A stretch of 64,000 bases of DNA from Mycolicibacterium arenosum (GCF_024320865.1 NZ_JANDBD010000019.1:1-64000), one strand, 5' to 3'. Counted from the first letter of the stretch, positions 8,620 through 19,573 are shown. Numbers and translations are program-made. Notes: generated by a model not told the origin, from the sequence alone.

Positions 8620-10161
8620 ATGTCCATCGCTGAAAGCAGCCTTCCCATCGCCGTTCCGGTGCCCACCGGCGGCGACGATCCGACCAAGGTCGCGATGCTC
8701 GGGCTGACGTTCGACGATGTCCTGCTTCTGCCCGCCGCCTCCGACGTGGTGCCCGCCAACGCGGACACGTCGAGCCAGCTGACCAAGCGCATCCGCCTGC
8801 GCGTGCCGCTGGTGAGCTCGGCAATGGACACCGTCACCGAATCCCGCATGGCCATCGCGATGGCCAGAGCCGGCGGCATGGGCGTCCTGCACCGCAACGT
8901 GCCGCTGTCCGAGCAGGCGGGCCAGGTGGAGACCGTCAAGCGCTCCGAGGCGGGCATGGTGACCGATCCGGTGACGTGCTCGCCGGACAACACCCTGGCC
9001 GAAGTCGACGCGATGTGCGCGCGGTTCCGCATCTCCGGTCTGCCGGTCGTCGATGCGGGCGGGCAGCTCGTCGGGATCATCACAAACCGCGACATGCGCT
9101 TCGAAGTCGACATGAACAAGCCCGTCTCCGAGGTCATGACGAAGTCGCCGCTGATCACCGCGCAAGCGGGGGTGTCCGCGGAGGCGGCGCTCGGACTGCT
9201 GCGCCGGCACAAGATCGAGAAGCTGCCGATCGTCGACGGCCACGGTCGCCTGACCGGGCTGATCACCGTCAAGGACTTCGTCAAGACCGAGCAGTTCCCG
9301 TTGGCCACCAAGGACAGCGACGGCAGGCTGCTCGTCGGCGCCGCCGTCGGGGTGGGCGGCGACGCGCGCGAACGTGCGATGGCCCTCGCCGACGCGGGTG
9401 TGGACGTGCTCATCGTCGACACCGCGCACGCTCACAACCGGGGTGTGCTCGACATGGTGTCCTGGGTGAAGGCGATGGTGGGTGACCGCCTCGACGTCAT
9501 CGGCGGCAACGTGGCGACACGAGCCGCGGCGGCCGCGCTCGTCGAAGCGGGCGCCGACGCCGTGAAGGTGGGCGTGGGCCCCGGCTCGATCTGCACCACC
9601 CGCGTCGTCGCGGGCGTCGGCGCCCCGCAGATCACCGCGATTCTGGAAGCCGTTGCGGCGTGCGCGCCCTCGGGTGTGCCGGTGATCGCGGACGGCGGGC
9701 TGCAGTACTCGGGGGACATCGCCAAGGCGCTCGCCGCCGGCGCGTCGACCGCGATGCTCGGCTCGCTGCTGGCCGGCACCGCCGAGGCGCCCGGCGAGCT
9801 GATCTTCGTCAACGGCAAGCAGTTCAAGAGCTACCGCGGCATGGGGTCGCTGGGGGCCATGCAGACGCGCGGGCCGCAGAAGAGCTACTCGAAGGACCGT
9901 TACTTCCAGGACGACGTCCTGAGTGAGGACAAGCTGGTCCCCGAGGGCATCGAGGGCCGGGTGCCCTTCCGCGGGCCGCTGTCGACCGTCATCCACCAGC
10001 TCACCGGTGGCCTGCGCGCCGCCATGGGTTACACCGGTTCGGCCACCATCGAGCACCTGCAGCAGGCACAGTTCGTCCAGATCACGGCGGCTGGGCTCAA
10101 GGAGAGCCACCCGCACGACATCACGATGACGGTCGAAGCGCCCAACTACTACGCCCGCTGA
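8620..10161 (+). CDS. guaB2: IMP dehydrogenase GuaB2
   Basis: 513-aa cytosolic enzyme that oxidises IMP to XMP with NAD+, the committed step of GMP synthesis. A TIM barrel holds the catalytic loop GPGSICTTR with nucleophile Cys325. It is interrupted at about 120-230 by two CBS domains (SPDNTLAEVDAMC; HKIEKLPIVDGHGRLTG). Other family motifs are GVDVLIVDTAHAHN, VIADGGLQYSGD and YRGMGSLGAM. Length and order match Rv3411c, the essential isoform. Start ATG 8620. It is followed after 23 nt by guaB3, so the two are probably cotranscribed. Confidence 0.95.
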   Translation: MSIAESSLPIAVPVPTGGDDPTKVAMLGLTFDDVLLLPAASDVVPANADTSSQLTKRIRLRVPLVSSAMDTVTESRMAIAMARAGGMGVLHRNVPLSEQAGQVETVKRSEAGMVTDPVTCSPDNTLAEVDAMCARFRISGLPVVDAGGQLVGIITNRDMRFEVDMNKPVSEVMTKSPLITAQAGVSAEAALGLLRRHKIEKLPIVDGHGRLTGLITVKDFVKTEQFPLATKDSDGRLLVGAAVGVGGDARERAMALADAGVDVLIVDTAHAHNRGVLDMVSWVKAMVGDRLDVIGGNVATRAAAAALVEAGADAVKVGVGPGSICTTRVVAGVGAPQITAILEAVAACAPSGVPVIADGGLQYSGDIAKALAAGASTAMLGSLLAGTAEAPGELIFVNGKQFKSYRGMGSLGAMQTRGPQKSYSKDRYFQDDVLSEDKLVPEGIEGRVPFRGPLSTVIHQLTGGLRAAMGYTGSATIEHLQQAQFVQITAAGLKESHPHDITMTVEAPNYYAR

Positions 10162-10184
10162 CACGGCGTTAAGGAACCACACGC

Positions 10185-11333
10185 ATGCGCGACATGGTCG
10201 AAATCGGCATGGGCAGAACCGCCCGCCGCACCTACGAACTCGGCGACATCAACATCGTGCCCTCGCGGCGCACCCGGTCGTCGCAGGACGTGTCGACGGC
10301 GTGGCAGCTCGACGCGTACCGCTTCGAGATCCCCGTCCTAGCGCACCCCACCGACGCCCTGGTGTCGCCGGAGTTCGCGATCGAGATGGGCAAGCTCGGC
10401 GGGCTCGGCGTGCTCAACGGCGAGGGGCTCATCGGCAGGCACGCCGACGTCGAAGACAAGATCGCGCAGGTGATCGACGTCGCTGCCAGTGCATCCGACG
10501 AGTCCGCCGCGATCCGCCTGCTACAGCAACTGCACTCCGCGCCGCTGGATCCCGAGCTGCTGGGTGCCGCCGTCGCACGCATCCGCGACGCCGGCGTCAC
10601 CACCGCGGTGCGGGTGAGCCCGCAGAACGCCCAGGCGCTGACGCCCGCCCTGGTCGCGGCCGGGGTCGATCTGCTGGTCATCCAGGGCACGATCATCTCC
10701 GCGGAGCGGGTCGCCAAGGACCACGACGGCGTCGGGGAACCGCTCAACCTCAAGACCTTCATCTCGGAGCTCGACATCCCGGTGGTGGCGGGCGGCGTCC
10801 TCGACCACCGGACCGCACTGCACCTGATGCGCACCGGGGCCGCAGGCGTCATCGTCGGCTACGGCTCGACGTCCGGCGTCACGACCAGCGACGAGGTCCT
10901 GGGCATCAGCGTGCCGATGGCGACCGCGATCGCCGACGCCGCCGCAGCCCGTCGCGAGTACCTGGACGAAACCGGCGGCCGCTACGTGCACGTGCTCGCC
11001 GACGGTGACATCCACTCGTCCGGTGACCTGGCCAAAGCCATCGCCTGCGGCGCCGACGCCGTGGTCCTCGGTACGCCGCTGGCGATGTCGACCGAGGCGA
11101 TGGGCAACGGGTGGTTCTGGCCGTCCGCGGCCGCGCATCCGTCGCTGCCTCGCGGCGCGCTGCTGCAGGTCGCGCTCGACGACCGACCATCGCTGGCTCA
11201 GGTGTTGACCGGGCCGTCGGACGACCCGTTCGGATCCCTGAATCTCGTTGGTGGACTTCGCCGTTCGATGGCCAAGGCCGGTTACTGCGACCTCAAGGAG
11301 TTCCAGAAGGTCGGCCTCACGGTCGGGAGCTGA
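10185..11333 (+). CDS. guaB3: GuaB3 IMPDH/GMP reductase-family protein without the catalytic cysteine
   Basis: 382-aa homologue of Rv3410c. It has the IMPDH barrel but no CBS domains. The loop that carries the catalytic Cys in GuaB2 reads GYGSTSGVTTSDEVLG here, with Val232 at the Cys position. Phosphate-site and barrel motifs remain (RYVHVLADGDIHSSGDLAKA, GGLRRSMAKAGY). Its exact role in mycobacteria is not settled; the missing Cys argues against ordinary IMP oxidation. The start is ATG 10185 with AAGGAA at 10170-10175; ATG 10194 is an alternative. Confidence 0.88.
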   Translation: MRDMVEIGMGRTARRTYELGDINIVPSRRTRSSQDVSTAWQLDAYRFEIPVLAHPTDALVSPEFAIEMGKLGGLGVLNGEGLIGRHADVEDKIAQVIDVAASASDESAAIRLLQQLHSAPLDPELLGAAVARIRDAGVTTAVRVSPQNAQALTPALVAAGVDLLVIQGTIISAERVAKDHDGVGEPLNLKTFISELDIPVVAGGVLDHRTALHLMRTGAAGVIVGYGSTSGVTTSDEVLGISVPMATAIADAAAARREYLDETGGRYVHVLADGDIHSSGDLAKAIACGADAVVLGTPLAMSTEAMGNGWFWPSAAAHPSLPRGALLQVALDDRPSLAQVLTGPSDDPFGSLNLVGGLRRSMAKAGYCDLKEFQKVGLTVGS

Positions 11334-11403
11334 CAGCCGTTACCTTTACAAATTAGGGTCACCTGTCTAGCCAGTTACCGGTCGGTAGGTCCATACTGGA
11401 CGT

Positions 11404-13140
11404 ATGGAGCCTGACTACGACGTCCTGATTATCGGCTCGGGTTTCGGGGGCAGCGTCAGCGCACTGCGGCTCACCGAAAAGGGCTACCGCGTGGGTGTGC
11501 TGGAGGCGGGCCGCCGATACGAGGACGCCGACATGGCGAAGACCTCCTGGAACCTGCGGAAGTTCCTCTGGGCTCCGCAGTTCGGCATGTACGGCATCCA
11601 GCGCATCCACCTGCTGCGCAACGTGATGATCCTAGCCGGGGCCGGCGTCGGCGGCGGTTCGCTCAACTACGCGAACACGCTCTACGTCCCGTCCGGGCCG
11701 TTCTTCAACGACCCGCAGTGGAAGGACATCACCGACTGGCACGACGAGCTCATGCCGCACTACGAGCAGGCGAAGAAGATGCTCGGTGTCGTGATGAACC
11801 CGACGTTCACCGACGCGGACCGCATCATGAAGGAGGTCGCCGAGGACATGGGCGTCGGCGACACGTTCGTGCCGACGCCGGTCGGTGTGTTCTTCGGCAC
11901 CGACGGCCAGAAGCAACCTGGCAAGCGCGTCGAGGACCCCTACTTCGGTGGCGCCGGCCCCGCCCGCACGGGCTGCATCGAGTGCGGTTCCTGCATGACC
12001 GGCTGCCGGTACGGCGCGAAGAACACCCTGCTGAAGAACTACCTCGGGCTCGCGGAATCGGCTGGCGCGCAGATACATCCGCTCACGATGGTGAAGTCGT
12101 TCGAGCAGCGGGCCGACGGCATCTGGGAGATCAAGACCGCCCGCACCGGCGGCAAGTTGCGGCGCAAGCGCAAGACCTTCACCGCCCGCCACGTCATCCT
12201 CGCCGCAGGCACCTACGGCACGCAGAAGCTGCTGTTCAAGATGCGCGACACCGGCAAGCTGCCCAAGCTGTCCGATCGCCTCGGCCTGCTCACCCGGACG
12301 AACTCGGAGTCGATCGTCGGCGCCGGCCGGCTCGCCGTCTCCGATGACCTGGATCTGACGCACGGCGTGGCCATCACCTCGTCGATCCACCCGACCAGCG
12401 ACACCCACGTCGAACCCTGCCGATACGGCAAGGGGTCCAACGCGATGGGGCTGCTGCAGACCTTGATGACCGACGGCTCCGGGCCGCAGGGCACCGACGT
12501 GCCGCGCTGGAAGCAGCTGTTCCAGAACGGCCGTGCGGATCCGAAGGGCACGCTGCGGCTGCTCAACCCGCGCCGGTGGAGTGAGCGCACGATGATCGCG
12601 CTCGTCATGCAGAACCTGGACAACTCGATCACCACCTTCACCCGCAAGACGAAGTTCGGCTTCCGGATGCTCGACAGCAAGCAGGGCCACGGCGAACCGA
12701 ACCCGTCCTGGATCCCGGCGGGCAACGAGGTCACGCGACGCATCGCCGAGAAGATCGACGGCGTCGCCGGCGGCACGTGGGGCGAACTGTTCAACATTCC
12801 GCTCACGGCGCACTTCCTCGGCGGAGCGGCGATCGGCGACACCCCGGAACGCGGCGTGATCGACGCCTACCAGCGGGTCTGGAACTACCCGACCCTGTCG
12901 GTCGTCGACGGCGCGGCGATCTCGGCCAATCTCGGCGTCAACCCGTCGCTCTCGATCACCGCGCAGGCCGAACGGGTGGCGTCGCTGTGGCCGAACAAGG
13001 GTCAGGAGGACCTGCGTCCGGCGCAGGGCCAGGCCTACCGGCGCATCGACCCCATCTCGCCCGAGCACCCGGTCGTGCCCGAGCACGCGCCCGCCGCTCT
13101 GAAACTGATTCCGATCACGTCGGAGCGCAGCGCGGGTTAG
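11404..13140 (+). CDS. choD: Cholesterol oxidase-type GMC oxidoreductase ChoD
   Basis: 578-aa FAD enzyme orthologous to Rv3409c. Residues 7-35 form the FAD-binding Rossmann motif (IIGSGFGGSVSALRL). AGAGVGGGSLNYANTL follows at about 78-94, and the GMC C-terminal half contains HFLGGAAIGDTPERGV and the end motif GVNPSLSITAQAE. A CxxCxxCxxxC cluster (C191, C194, C197, C201) precedes GAKNTLL. It is named for 3-beta-hydroxysterol oxidation, but whether mycobacterial ChoD is a true cholesterol oxidase is debated. Start ATG 11404. A conserved partner of the guaB genes. Confidence 0.88.
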   Translation: MEPDYDVLIIGSGFGGSVSALRLTEKGYRVGVLEAGRRYEDADMAKTSWNLRKFLWAPQFGMYGIQRIHLLRNVMILAGAGVGGGSLNYANTLYVPSGPFFNDPQWKDITDWHDELMPHYEQAKKMLGVVMNPTFTDADRIMKEVAEDMGVGDTFVPTPVGVFFGTDGQKQPGKRVEDPYFGGAGPARTGCIECGSCMTGCRYGAKNTLLKNYLGLAESAGAQIHPLTMVKSFEQRADGIWEIKTARTGGKLRRKRKTFTARHVILAAGTYGTQKLLFKMRDTGKLPKLSDRLGLLTRTNSESIVGAGRLAVSDDLDLTHGVAITSSIHPTSDTHVEPCRYGKGSNAMGLLQTLMTDGSGPQGTDVPRWKQLFQNGRADPKGTLRLLNPRRWSERTMIALVMQNLDNSITTFTRKTKFGFRMLDSKQGHGEPNPSWIPAGNEVTRRIAEKIDGVAGGTWGELFNIPLTAHFLGGAAIGDTPERGVIDAYQRVWNYPTLSVVDGAAISANLGVNPSLSITAQAERVASLWPNKGQEDLRPAQGQAYRRIDPISPEHPVVPEHAPAALKLIPITSERSAG

Positions 13141-13162
13141 GTCCCTTTGCCAGAATGAGCGC

Positions 13163-13849
13163 GTGAACTTCCTTCAGCGCCGCCGGACGGGGCTGTTGAT
13201 CAAGCGCGCGCAGCCCTTCGTCGACGAGCCGCTGGTCGCGGTGGGCAACTTCACCTGGCTGGGTAACAGCATGGGCGCCCAGCCGGGGATGCGCGGCAGG
13301 GCGGACCTCGCGGGCGGGTTGCCGGAGTGGACTCTCATCGGGACGGGGGCGACGAGGCTGCACATCGTGACGTCCAACAACCTGAATCCCGATCGGGGCG
13401 AGGAACTGTTCGGCAGCTGGCCGCTCGACGGGGTCCGGGTCACCGAGGAGACCTACGGGCGCAAGATCGGGCCGGTCTCGGCCGGCGCCTACCGCGCCGC
13501 CAGGTTCGAGTTCCCGGACCGCCCGGCCGCCCTGCTGCAGCCGTTCGGCAGGCAGGCGTTCGAACTGGTGGCGGCCCGGCACGCGGCGAACCCCGACAAG
13601 CCCTCCTTATCCGACGGATTGACCAGGGTCGCCCTGATGACGACGGCTGACGGCCCCGTGTCCGCCGACGTGTTCTTCCTGCTCAGTTACGGCGACGGCC
13701 GCACCGACACCGTGCCCCTCGGCGACGGCGACAAGCTGCTGACCCGCCTGCAGGCGCTGCCCGGATTCGACAACGAGACGTTCATCAAGGCGGTGGCCGC
13801 CAGCGAGGGTGGCATCTCCGTGTTGTGGACGGGCCCGCCACTAGACTGA
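13163..13849 (+). CDS. Hypothetical cytosolic protein (228 aa)
   Basis: Not recognised. There is no signal peptide and no membrane segment. The sequence alternates short beta-rich stretches (VAVGNFTWLGNSMG, ATRLHIVTSNNLNP, VSADVFFLLSYGDG) with polar turns, like a beta-sandwich or PH-like fold; this is only an impression. The start is GTG 13163, 22 nt after choD. The stop is 4 nt before guaA, so it is probably cotranscribed and translationally coupled with guaA. Confidence 0.65.
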   Translation: MNFLQRRRTGLLIKRAQPFVDEPLVAVGNFTWLGNSMGAQPGMRGRADLAGGLPEWTLIGTGATRLHIVTSNNLNPDRGEELFGSWPLDGVRVTEETYGRKIGPVSAGAYRAARFEFPDRPAALLQPFGRQAFELVAARHAANPDKPSLSDGLTRVALMTTADGPVSADVFFLLSYGDGRTDTVPLGDGDKLLTRLQALPGFDNETFIKAVAASEGGISVLWTGPPLD

Positions 13850-13853
13850 GCGG

Positions 13854-15407
<1,554 letters not shown>

Positions 15408-16313
15408 CTAGGTCTCCTCGTCGGCCTGTTTGGCGATGATGTCGCCGAAGATCTGACCGACGGCCTCCTCGATGGTCGTCTCGATCGAGAACGCCAGGGT
15501 GGCCGAGACCGCGGCGACGGCCTGGGTGCGGAACCGTACCAGCATCGTGATCAGTTCGGCCACTTCGGTATCCGGCGGCAGCGCCTCGCCGGGCTTGATG
15601 CGGTCGAGGACGTGCTCGACGCCCGCGGCCACCAGCAGTCCGCTGATCTGATCGACCAGCGGCGCGATCTGCTCGTGCAGGTCGATCAGCTTGTCGCTGG
15701 CCACCCCGTACTGGCGGATCTCGTTGAACGCCTCGATGAGCTTGGGGCGCACGACGACCGCCTCGCCGTCCTCGAGGCGAATGACCCCGAGCCCCACCAT
15801 CCGCTCGAAACCGGTGTCGTCGTCGACGAGCCGTTTCGCGTTGGCGACGCTCATCCGTTCCGGCTTCTCCGTCGCCCAGCTGCCCGCGATCGCGGACTCG
15901 ATGCCGAGCATGTCGCCGACGCCCTTGCCCTGCTCCCACGCGGACAGCATTTCGTGGACGTGCGAGATGTTGTAGCCGCGGTCGAGCAGCGAGGTGATGA
16001 GGCGCAGCCGCGTCAGGTGGGTGTCGTTGAACAGCGCGATCCGGCCGACGCGCAGCGGCGGGTGCAGTAGGCCTCGGTCCCGGTAGACCCGGATGTTGCG
16101 CGTCGTCGTGCCGGCCAGCCGGGCCAACTCCTCGATGCGGTACTCGCCGGACGCCTCGACGCCGTGCGGCTGCACCGCGGCGTCGAAAAGCTGCGAAACC
16201 GCGTTCTCGATGACCCCGCGCGAGCCGCGGCGGATCTGCCTCGGCGCCCGACGCAGCCCGGCGAGAACCGTCGAGATGGCTCCCGCCTGCTGCTTGGGCT
16301 GCCGAGCGGACAC
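15408..16313 (-). CDS. MerR-family transcriptional regulator
   Basis: 301 aa. The winged-helix MerR DNA-binding domain lies at about 57-125 (YRIEELARLAGTTTRNIRVY, RDRGLLHPP, then RIALFNDTHLTRLRLITSLL). A long helical effector/dimerisation region follows. No Cys metal-binding cluster is present, so it is not a metal sensor. Start GTG 16313. It is the last gene of the minus-strand operon, 2 nt after the monooxygenase stop, and may regulate the operon from the palindrome at 20577-20594 (inference). Confidence 0.8.
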   Translation of the reverse strand: MSARQPKQQAGAISTVLAGLRRAPRQIRRGSRGVIENAVSQLFDAAVQPHGVEASGEYRIEELARLAGTTTRNIRVYRDRGLLHPPLRVGRIALFNDTHLTRLRLITSLLDRGYNISHVHEMLSAWEQGKGVGDMLGIESAIAGSWATEKPERMSVANAKRLVDDDTGFERMVGLGVIRLEDGEAVVVRPKLIEAFNEIRQYGVASDKLIDLHEQIAPLVDQISGLLVAAGVEHVLDRIKPGEALPPDTEVAELITMLVRFRTQAVAAVSATLAFSIETTIEEAVGQIFGDIIAKQADEET

Positions 16314-16315
16314 GA

Positions 16316-17806
16316 TTAGGCCGGTGACGCGACCGCTCGGAGGTGCGTCGCCTTCGCGACGGCGTCATAGTCCCCGAATTCGAAATCCCGCATCTGTCGA
16401 AGATACTGCGTGGCGAAGCCGGGGTACATCGAGGCGTTGAACCCGTCGGCTGTCAGGTACCAGCTGTTGCAGCCGGACATCCAGGTCGTCTTCGTGAGTC
16501 GGCGCTGAAGGCGCTCGTTGTGCCTGCGCTGAACGTCGGCTCGGACGTCGAGGTAGAGCAGGTCGTCGCGGAGCACCGTCGAGATGGCGGACACCGCGTA
16601 GTCGAGTTGACCCTCGACGTAGACGAGCAGCGAGTTGTGCCCCGGCCCCGAATTCGGGCCCGTCATGAAGAACAGGTTGGGATAGCCGCTGGCTTGAATG
16701 CTCTTGTACGCCTGCGCCCCACGGGCCCAGTCATCGGCGAGGGAACGCCCGCCGAGTCCGGTGACGGGGTACGGCGGACCGGTGAGGTGGACGTCGAAGC
16801 CGGTGGCGAACACGATGGCGTCGAGGTGGTGTTCGACCCCGTCACTGGTGCGGATCCCCACCGGACTCATGGTGGCGATCGGCCAGTCGATGAGCTTGCA
16901 GTTGTTCTTCTGCAGCGCCGGGTAGTAGTCGCTGGACACCAGCATGCGCTTGCAGCCGGGCGTGAAATCCGGCGTCAGCTGGCGGCGCAGCCACGGATCC
17001 TTCACCTGCCGGCGCAGATGCGCCTTGCCCAGCCGCGCCACCAGGCCGGTCAGCGGGGTGTCCCACACCATCGCGGTGGCGCTCGCCTCGTGTCCCCAGA
17101 ACAGCAGCTGGCGCGCGAGTTGTTGCGCGGCGGGCACTTTCGCGAACAGGGTCTGCGCGGCGTCCGGCATGGCGACGTCGAGGCGGGGGATGACCCACCC
17201 GGGCGTGCGCTGGAACACCTTGACGAACTCGGCCTGCTCGACCAGTTCGGGAACGATCTGGACGGCGCTGGCACCGGTGCCGATGACGGCCACCCGCTTG
17301 CCGGTGAAGTCGTAGTCGTGGTCCCAGTTCGCGCTGTGGATCTTGTGGCCCTGATAGGTGTCCAGCCCGCGGATGTCCGGCCACTTGTGATCCGGTAGCG
17401 GTCCGGATGCCAGCACGACGGTTCGCGCCCGGTACGGCCCGGAGTCCGTCGTGACGGTCCAGGTGCCCGCGTCCTCGTCGAATTCGAGGCCCGTGACCTC
17501 GACGCCGAACTCGATCCGGCGACGCACGTCGAACGCGTCGACCATGTCCTCGATGTGCTGGCGGATCTCGTCGGCAGGGGAGTAGGCCCGCGACCACGTC
17601 GGGTTCTTCACGAACGAGAACGAGTACAGCAGCGAGGGGATGTCGCACGCCGCCCCCGGATAGGTGTTGTCGCGCCAGGTGCCGCCGACGCGATCGCTGC
17701 GTTCGAGGATGACGAAGTCGTCGACGCCGGCCTCGCTGAGCTTGATGGCGGCGCCGACGCCGGTGAACCCGGCTCCGACGATGAGGGTGTCGTAAGTGTG
17801 CGTCAT
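16316..17806 (-). CDS. Flavin-containing Baeyer-Villiger-type monooxygenase
   Basis: 496 aa. The FAD Rossmann motif GAGFTGVGAA is at about 10-19. The BVMO fingerprint appears as YQGHKIHSANWD (F replaced by Y), and the NADPH Rossmann motif is GTGASAVQIVPEL. The enzyme should insert oxygen into a ketone or oxidise a heteroatom, related to mycobacterial EthA/MymA; the substrate is unknown. Start ATG 17806, 2 nt after the stop of the diiron gene, so coupled. The frame stays open over the upstream genes, but these are separate proteins. Confidence 0.85.
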   Translation of the reverse strand: MTHTYDTLIVGAGFTGVGAAIKLSEAGVDDFVILERSDRVGGTWRDNTYPGAACDIPSLLYSFSFVKNPTWSRAYSPADEIRQHIEDMVDAFDVRRRIEFGVEVTGLEFDEDAGTWTVTTDSGPYRARTVVLASGPLPDHKWPDIRGLDTYQGHKIHSANWDHDYDFTGKRVAVIGTGASAVQIVPELVEQAEFVKVFQRTPGWVIPRLDVAMPDAAQTLFAKVPAAQQLARQLLFWGHEASATAMVWDTPLTGLVARLGKAHLRRQVKDPWLRRQLTPDFTPGCKRMLVSSDYYPALQKNNCKLIDWPIATMSPVGIRTSDGVEHHLDAIVFATGFDVHLTGPPYPVTGLGGRSLADDWARGAQAYKSIQASGYPNLFFMTGPNSGPGHNSLLVYVEGQLDYAVSAISTVLRDDLLYLDVRADVQRRHNERLQRRLTKTTWMSGCNSWYLTADGFNASMYPGFATQYLRQMRDFEFGDYDAVAKATHLRAVASPA

Positions 17807-17808
17807 GA

Positions 17809-18729
17809 TCAGGCCGCCGGCTCGTGGGTCAGTTCTTTGAACCAGGACGGGATCGGCTTGAGCAACGCCTTCGGGTAGTAGTCCGACGCCTTCACAAGGG
17901 GATTCGCCACCCAGTGGTAGGGGTTGTTCGGCTTGACCACCATGCGCGCGTGCAGCTTCAGAATCTGGTAAGTCGGCACCCGCCAGGTGCTCTCGCCGCG
18001 TTCGCCGAGCGTCTTGAACCGCTTCATCGCGTTGTACAGCTTCTCGGGCTGCAGACCCATGTCGACGATGTTGTTGCGCATCCGGTTCAGCAGCGGGATG
18101 TACATGATCGCGCCGATGATCACGCCGGGTGTGGCGATGTTGCCGACGAACTGGACCAGCAGCCGGCGGGCATCGGCCTGGCCGATCATGTTCAGAACCT
18201 CGAAATCGACGGCGATGTGCCGGGATTCGTCGTTGTTGATCTTCTCGAACACCTGGTGGCAGACGGGGTCGTGCACCTCTTCGAGGAGGAACTTCAGCAG
18301 CGCGCCGTCGAGCGCCACCTCGAGCATCGGGATGACGGTCCCCAGGATCGACAGCGACATGTCGTCGGCGTAGGTGTCGAGCCAGTCGATGGCGAGGCGG
18401 ATGTTGACGTTGGGCTCCGGCATCTCTCCGTCGTCGAGCATGCCCCAGCGCTTCATCAGCGCGAGTTCGGCGTTCGCGTGCCGCTGCTCCTCGGCGTGGA
18501 AGTAGCGGTAGATCTCGGCGAGCGTGGGTGTCGGCGCCTTCTTGGCCAGCGCCGCGAACCCACGCGCTCCGACGTTCTCGATCCAGCAGAGGTCGGCCAT
18601 GAAGGCCTTCAGCTTGGGCCGCATCTCGTCGGTGATCGTCTCGGCACCCGGGGCGTCCCAGTCGATGTCCGCCAAGGCCCACTGACGGTCCTTGATCTTC
18701 GCCAGCATGTTGTCCATGTCGATGGCCAT
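17809..18729 (-). CDS. Ferritin-like diiron protein, putative oxygenase/hydroxylase
   Basis: 306 aa, mostly helical. Two iron-ligand motifs fit a ferritin-like four-helix bundle: EEQRH (E80, E81, H84) and DESRH (E168, H171), with further acidic candidates E51 and E150/E151. The set resembles AurF-type or hydroxylase-like diiron proteins, but I cannot assign the reaction. The first half is acidic and the C-terminal 60 residues are basic and aromatic. Ribosome site GGAGCAC before ATG 18729. It lies between an SDR and a BVMO, suggesting stepwise oxidation of one hydrophobic substrate. Confidence 0.75.
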   Translation of the reverse strand: MAIDMDNMLAKIKDRQWALADIDWDAPGAETITDEMRPKLKAFMADLCWIENVGARGFAALAKKAPTPTLAEIYRYFHAEEQRHANAELALMKRWGMLDDGEMPEPNVNIRLAIDWLDTYADDMSLSILGTVIPMLEVALDGALLKFLLEEVHDPVCHQVFEKINNDESRHIAVDFEVLNMIGQADARRLLVQFVGNIATPGVIIGAIMYIPLLNRMRNNIVDMGLQPEKLYNAMKRFKTLGERGESTWRVPTYQILKLHARMVVKPNNPYHWVANPLVKASDYYPKALLKPIPSWFKELTHEPAA

Positions 18730-18738
18730 GTTGTGCTC

Positions 18739-19569
18739 CTAACCGGTCACGCGGGTGGTGAGGCCGACGGCGCGGGTGTACACCGTCGGAGTGAAACGTT
18801 TGATGCCCCAGCCGATCCGGGCGTCCGGCTGCGGCAGGCAGTACAGGCCGCCTCGGTCCAGGGTGTCGAGGCAGGTGCGGGCGACCCGCTCGGGTGAGAA
18901 GCCGGTCCAGCGCATCAGCCGGTCGGCCAGCTGGGTGGACTTGTCCGAGATGCGGCCGGCCTCCACGATGTTCGTCTTCACGAACGTCGGGCACAGCACC
19001 GTGACGTTGACTCCGGTGCCGGACAGTTCGGCCGACAGGGTCTCCGAGAGCGACAGCACGCCGGCCTTGCTGACGTTGTAGGCGGCCATGCCGGGGGCGG
19101 CGCCGAACGCCGCCGCGGAGGCGACGTTGATGATGCCCGCCGGCCGACCCGCGTCGCGCAGGATCGGCGCGAACACGTGGCATCCGTGAATGGGTCCCCA
19201 CAGGTTGATGTTGAGCACCCAGTTCCAGTCGTCGAGGTCGGCCTCGCCGATTGCCTGGCCGCCCGCGCCGACGCCGGCGTTGTTGATCACCACCGTCGGT
19301 GGGCCGCCGAACCACGACTGCGATTCTTTGGCCAGCAGTTCGACGTCCTCGAGGCGGGATACGTCGCAGGTCAGTGCGATCGCCCGGCCGCCTGCGGCCG
19401 TGATGGCGTCCGCGGTGTTCGAGGCGGCGGCTGCGTTGATGTCGCTGCACACCACCCGGCCACCGCGGCGGCCGAGTTCGGCGGCGAAGGCGGCGCCGAT
19501 GCCGCTGCCCGCGCCGGTGATGACGGCCGCGGCGTCGTGGCTGCGTTTGGTCGAGCCGAAGATTCCCAT
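18739..19569 (-). CDS. Short-chain dehydrogenase/reductase
   Basis: 276-aa classical SDR. It has the cofactor motif TGAGSGIG at 18-25, an Asp after strand beta-2 (CSDIN) favouring NAD+, and the structural motif NNAG. The catalytic Ser is in INVASAAAF and the catalytic pair is in YNVSK. The tail (TGFSPERVARTCLDTL) is like those in mycobacterial lipid SDRs. It likely interconverts an alcohol and the ketone used by the downstream monooxygenase. It lies 4 nt after the esterase gene and 9 nt before the diiron gene. Confidence 0.85.
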   Translation of the reverse strand: MGIFGSTKRSHDAAAVITGAGSGIGAAFAAELGRRGGRVVCSDINAAAASNTADAITAAGGRAIALTCDVSRLEDVELLAKESQSWFGGPPTVVINNAGVGAGGQAIGEADLDDWNWVLNINLWGPIHGCHVFAPILRDAGRPAGIINVASAAAFGAAPGMAAYNVSKAGVLSLSETLSAELSGTGVNVTVLCPTFVKTNIVEAGRISDKSTQLADRLMRWTGFSPERVARTCLDTLDRGGLYCLPQPDARIGWGIKRFTPTVYTRAVGLTTRVTG

Positions 19570-19573
19570 CGCG

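Noticed and set aside
8134..10182. 682-codon open frame on the minus strand across guaB2
   Set aside because: Antisense to guaB2 and to the frame-shifted DUF5319 gene. The composition (His/Arg/Asp repeats) is that of a reverse-complement shadow.
16316..19450. Apparent 1044-codon fusion of the BVMO with upstream sequence
   Set aside because: Only the last 496 codons encode a recognisable protein. The upstream part is the wrong frame of the diiron and SDR genes, both of which have clean starts and stops.
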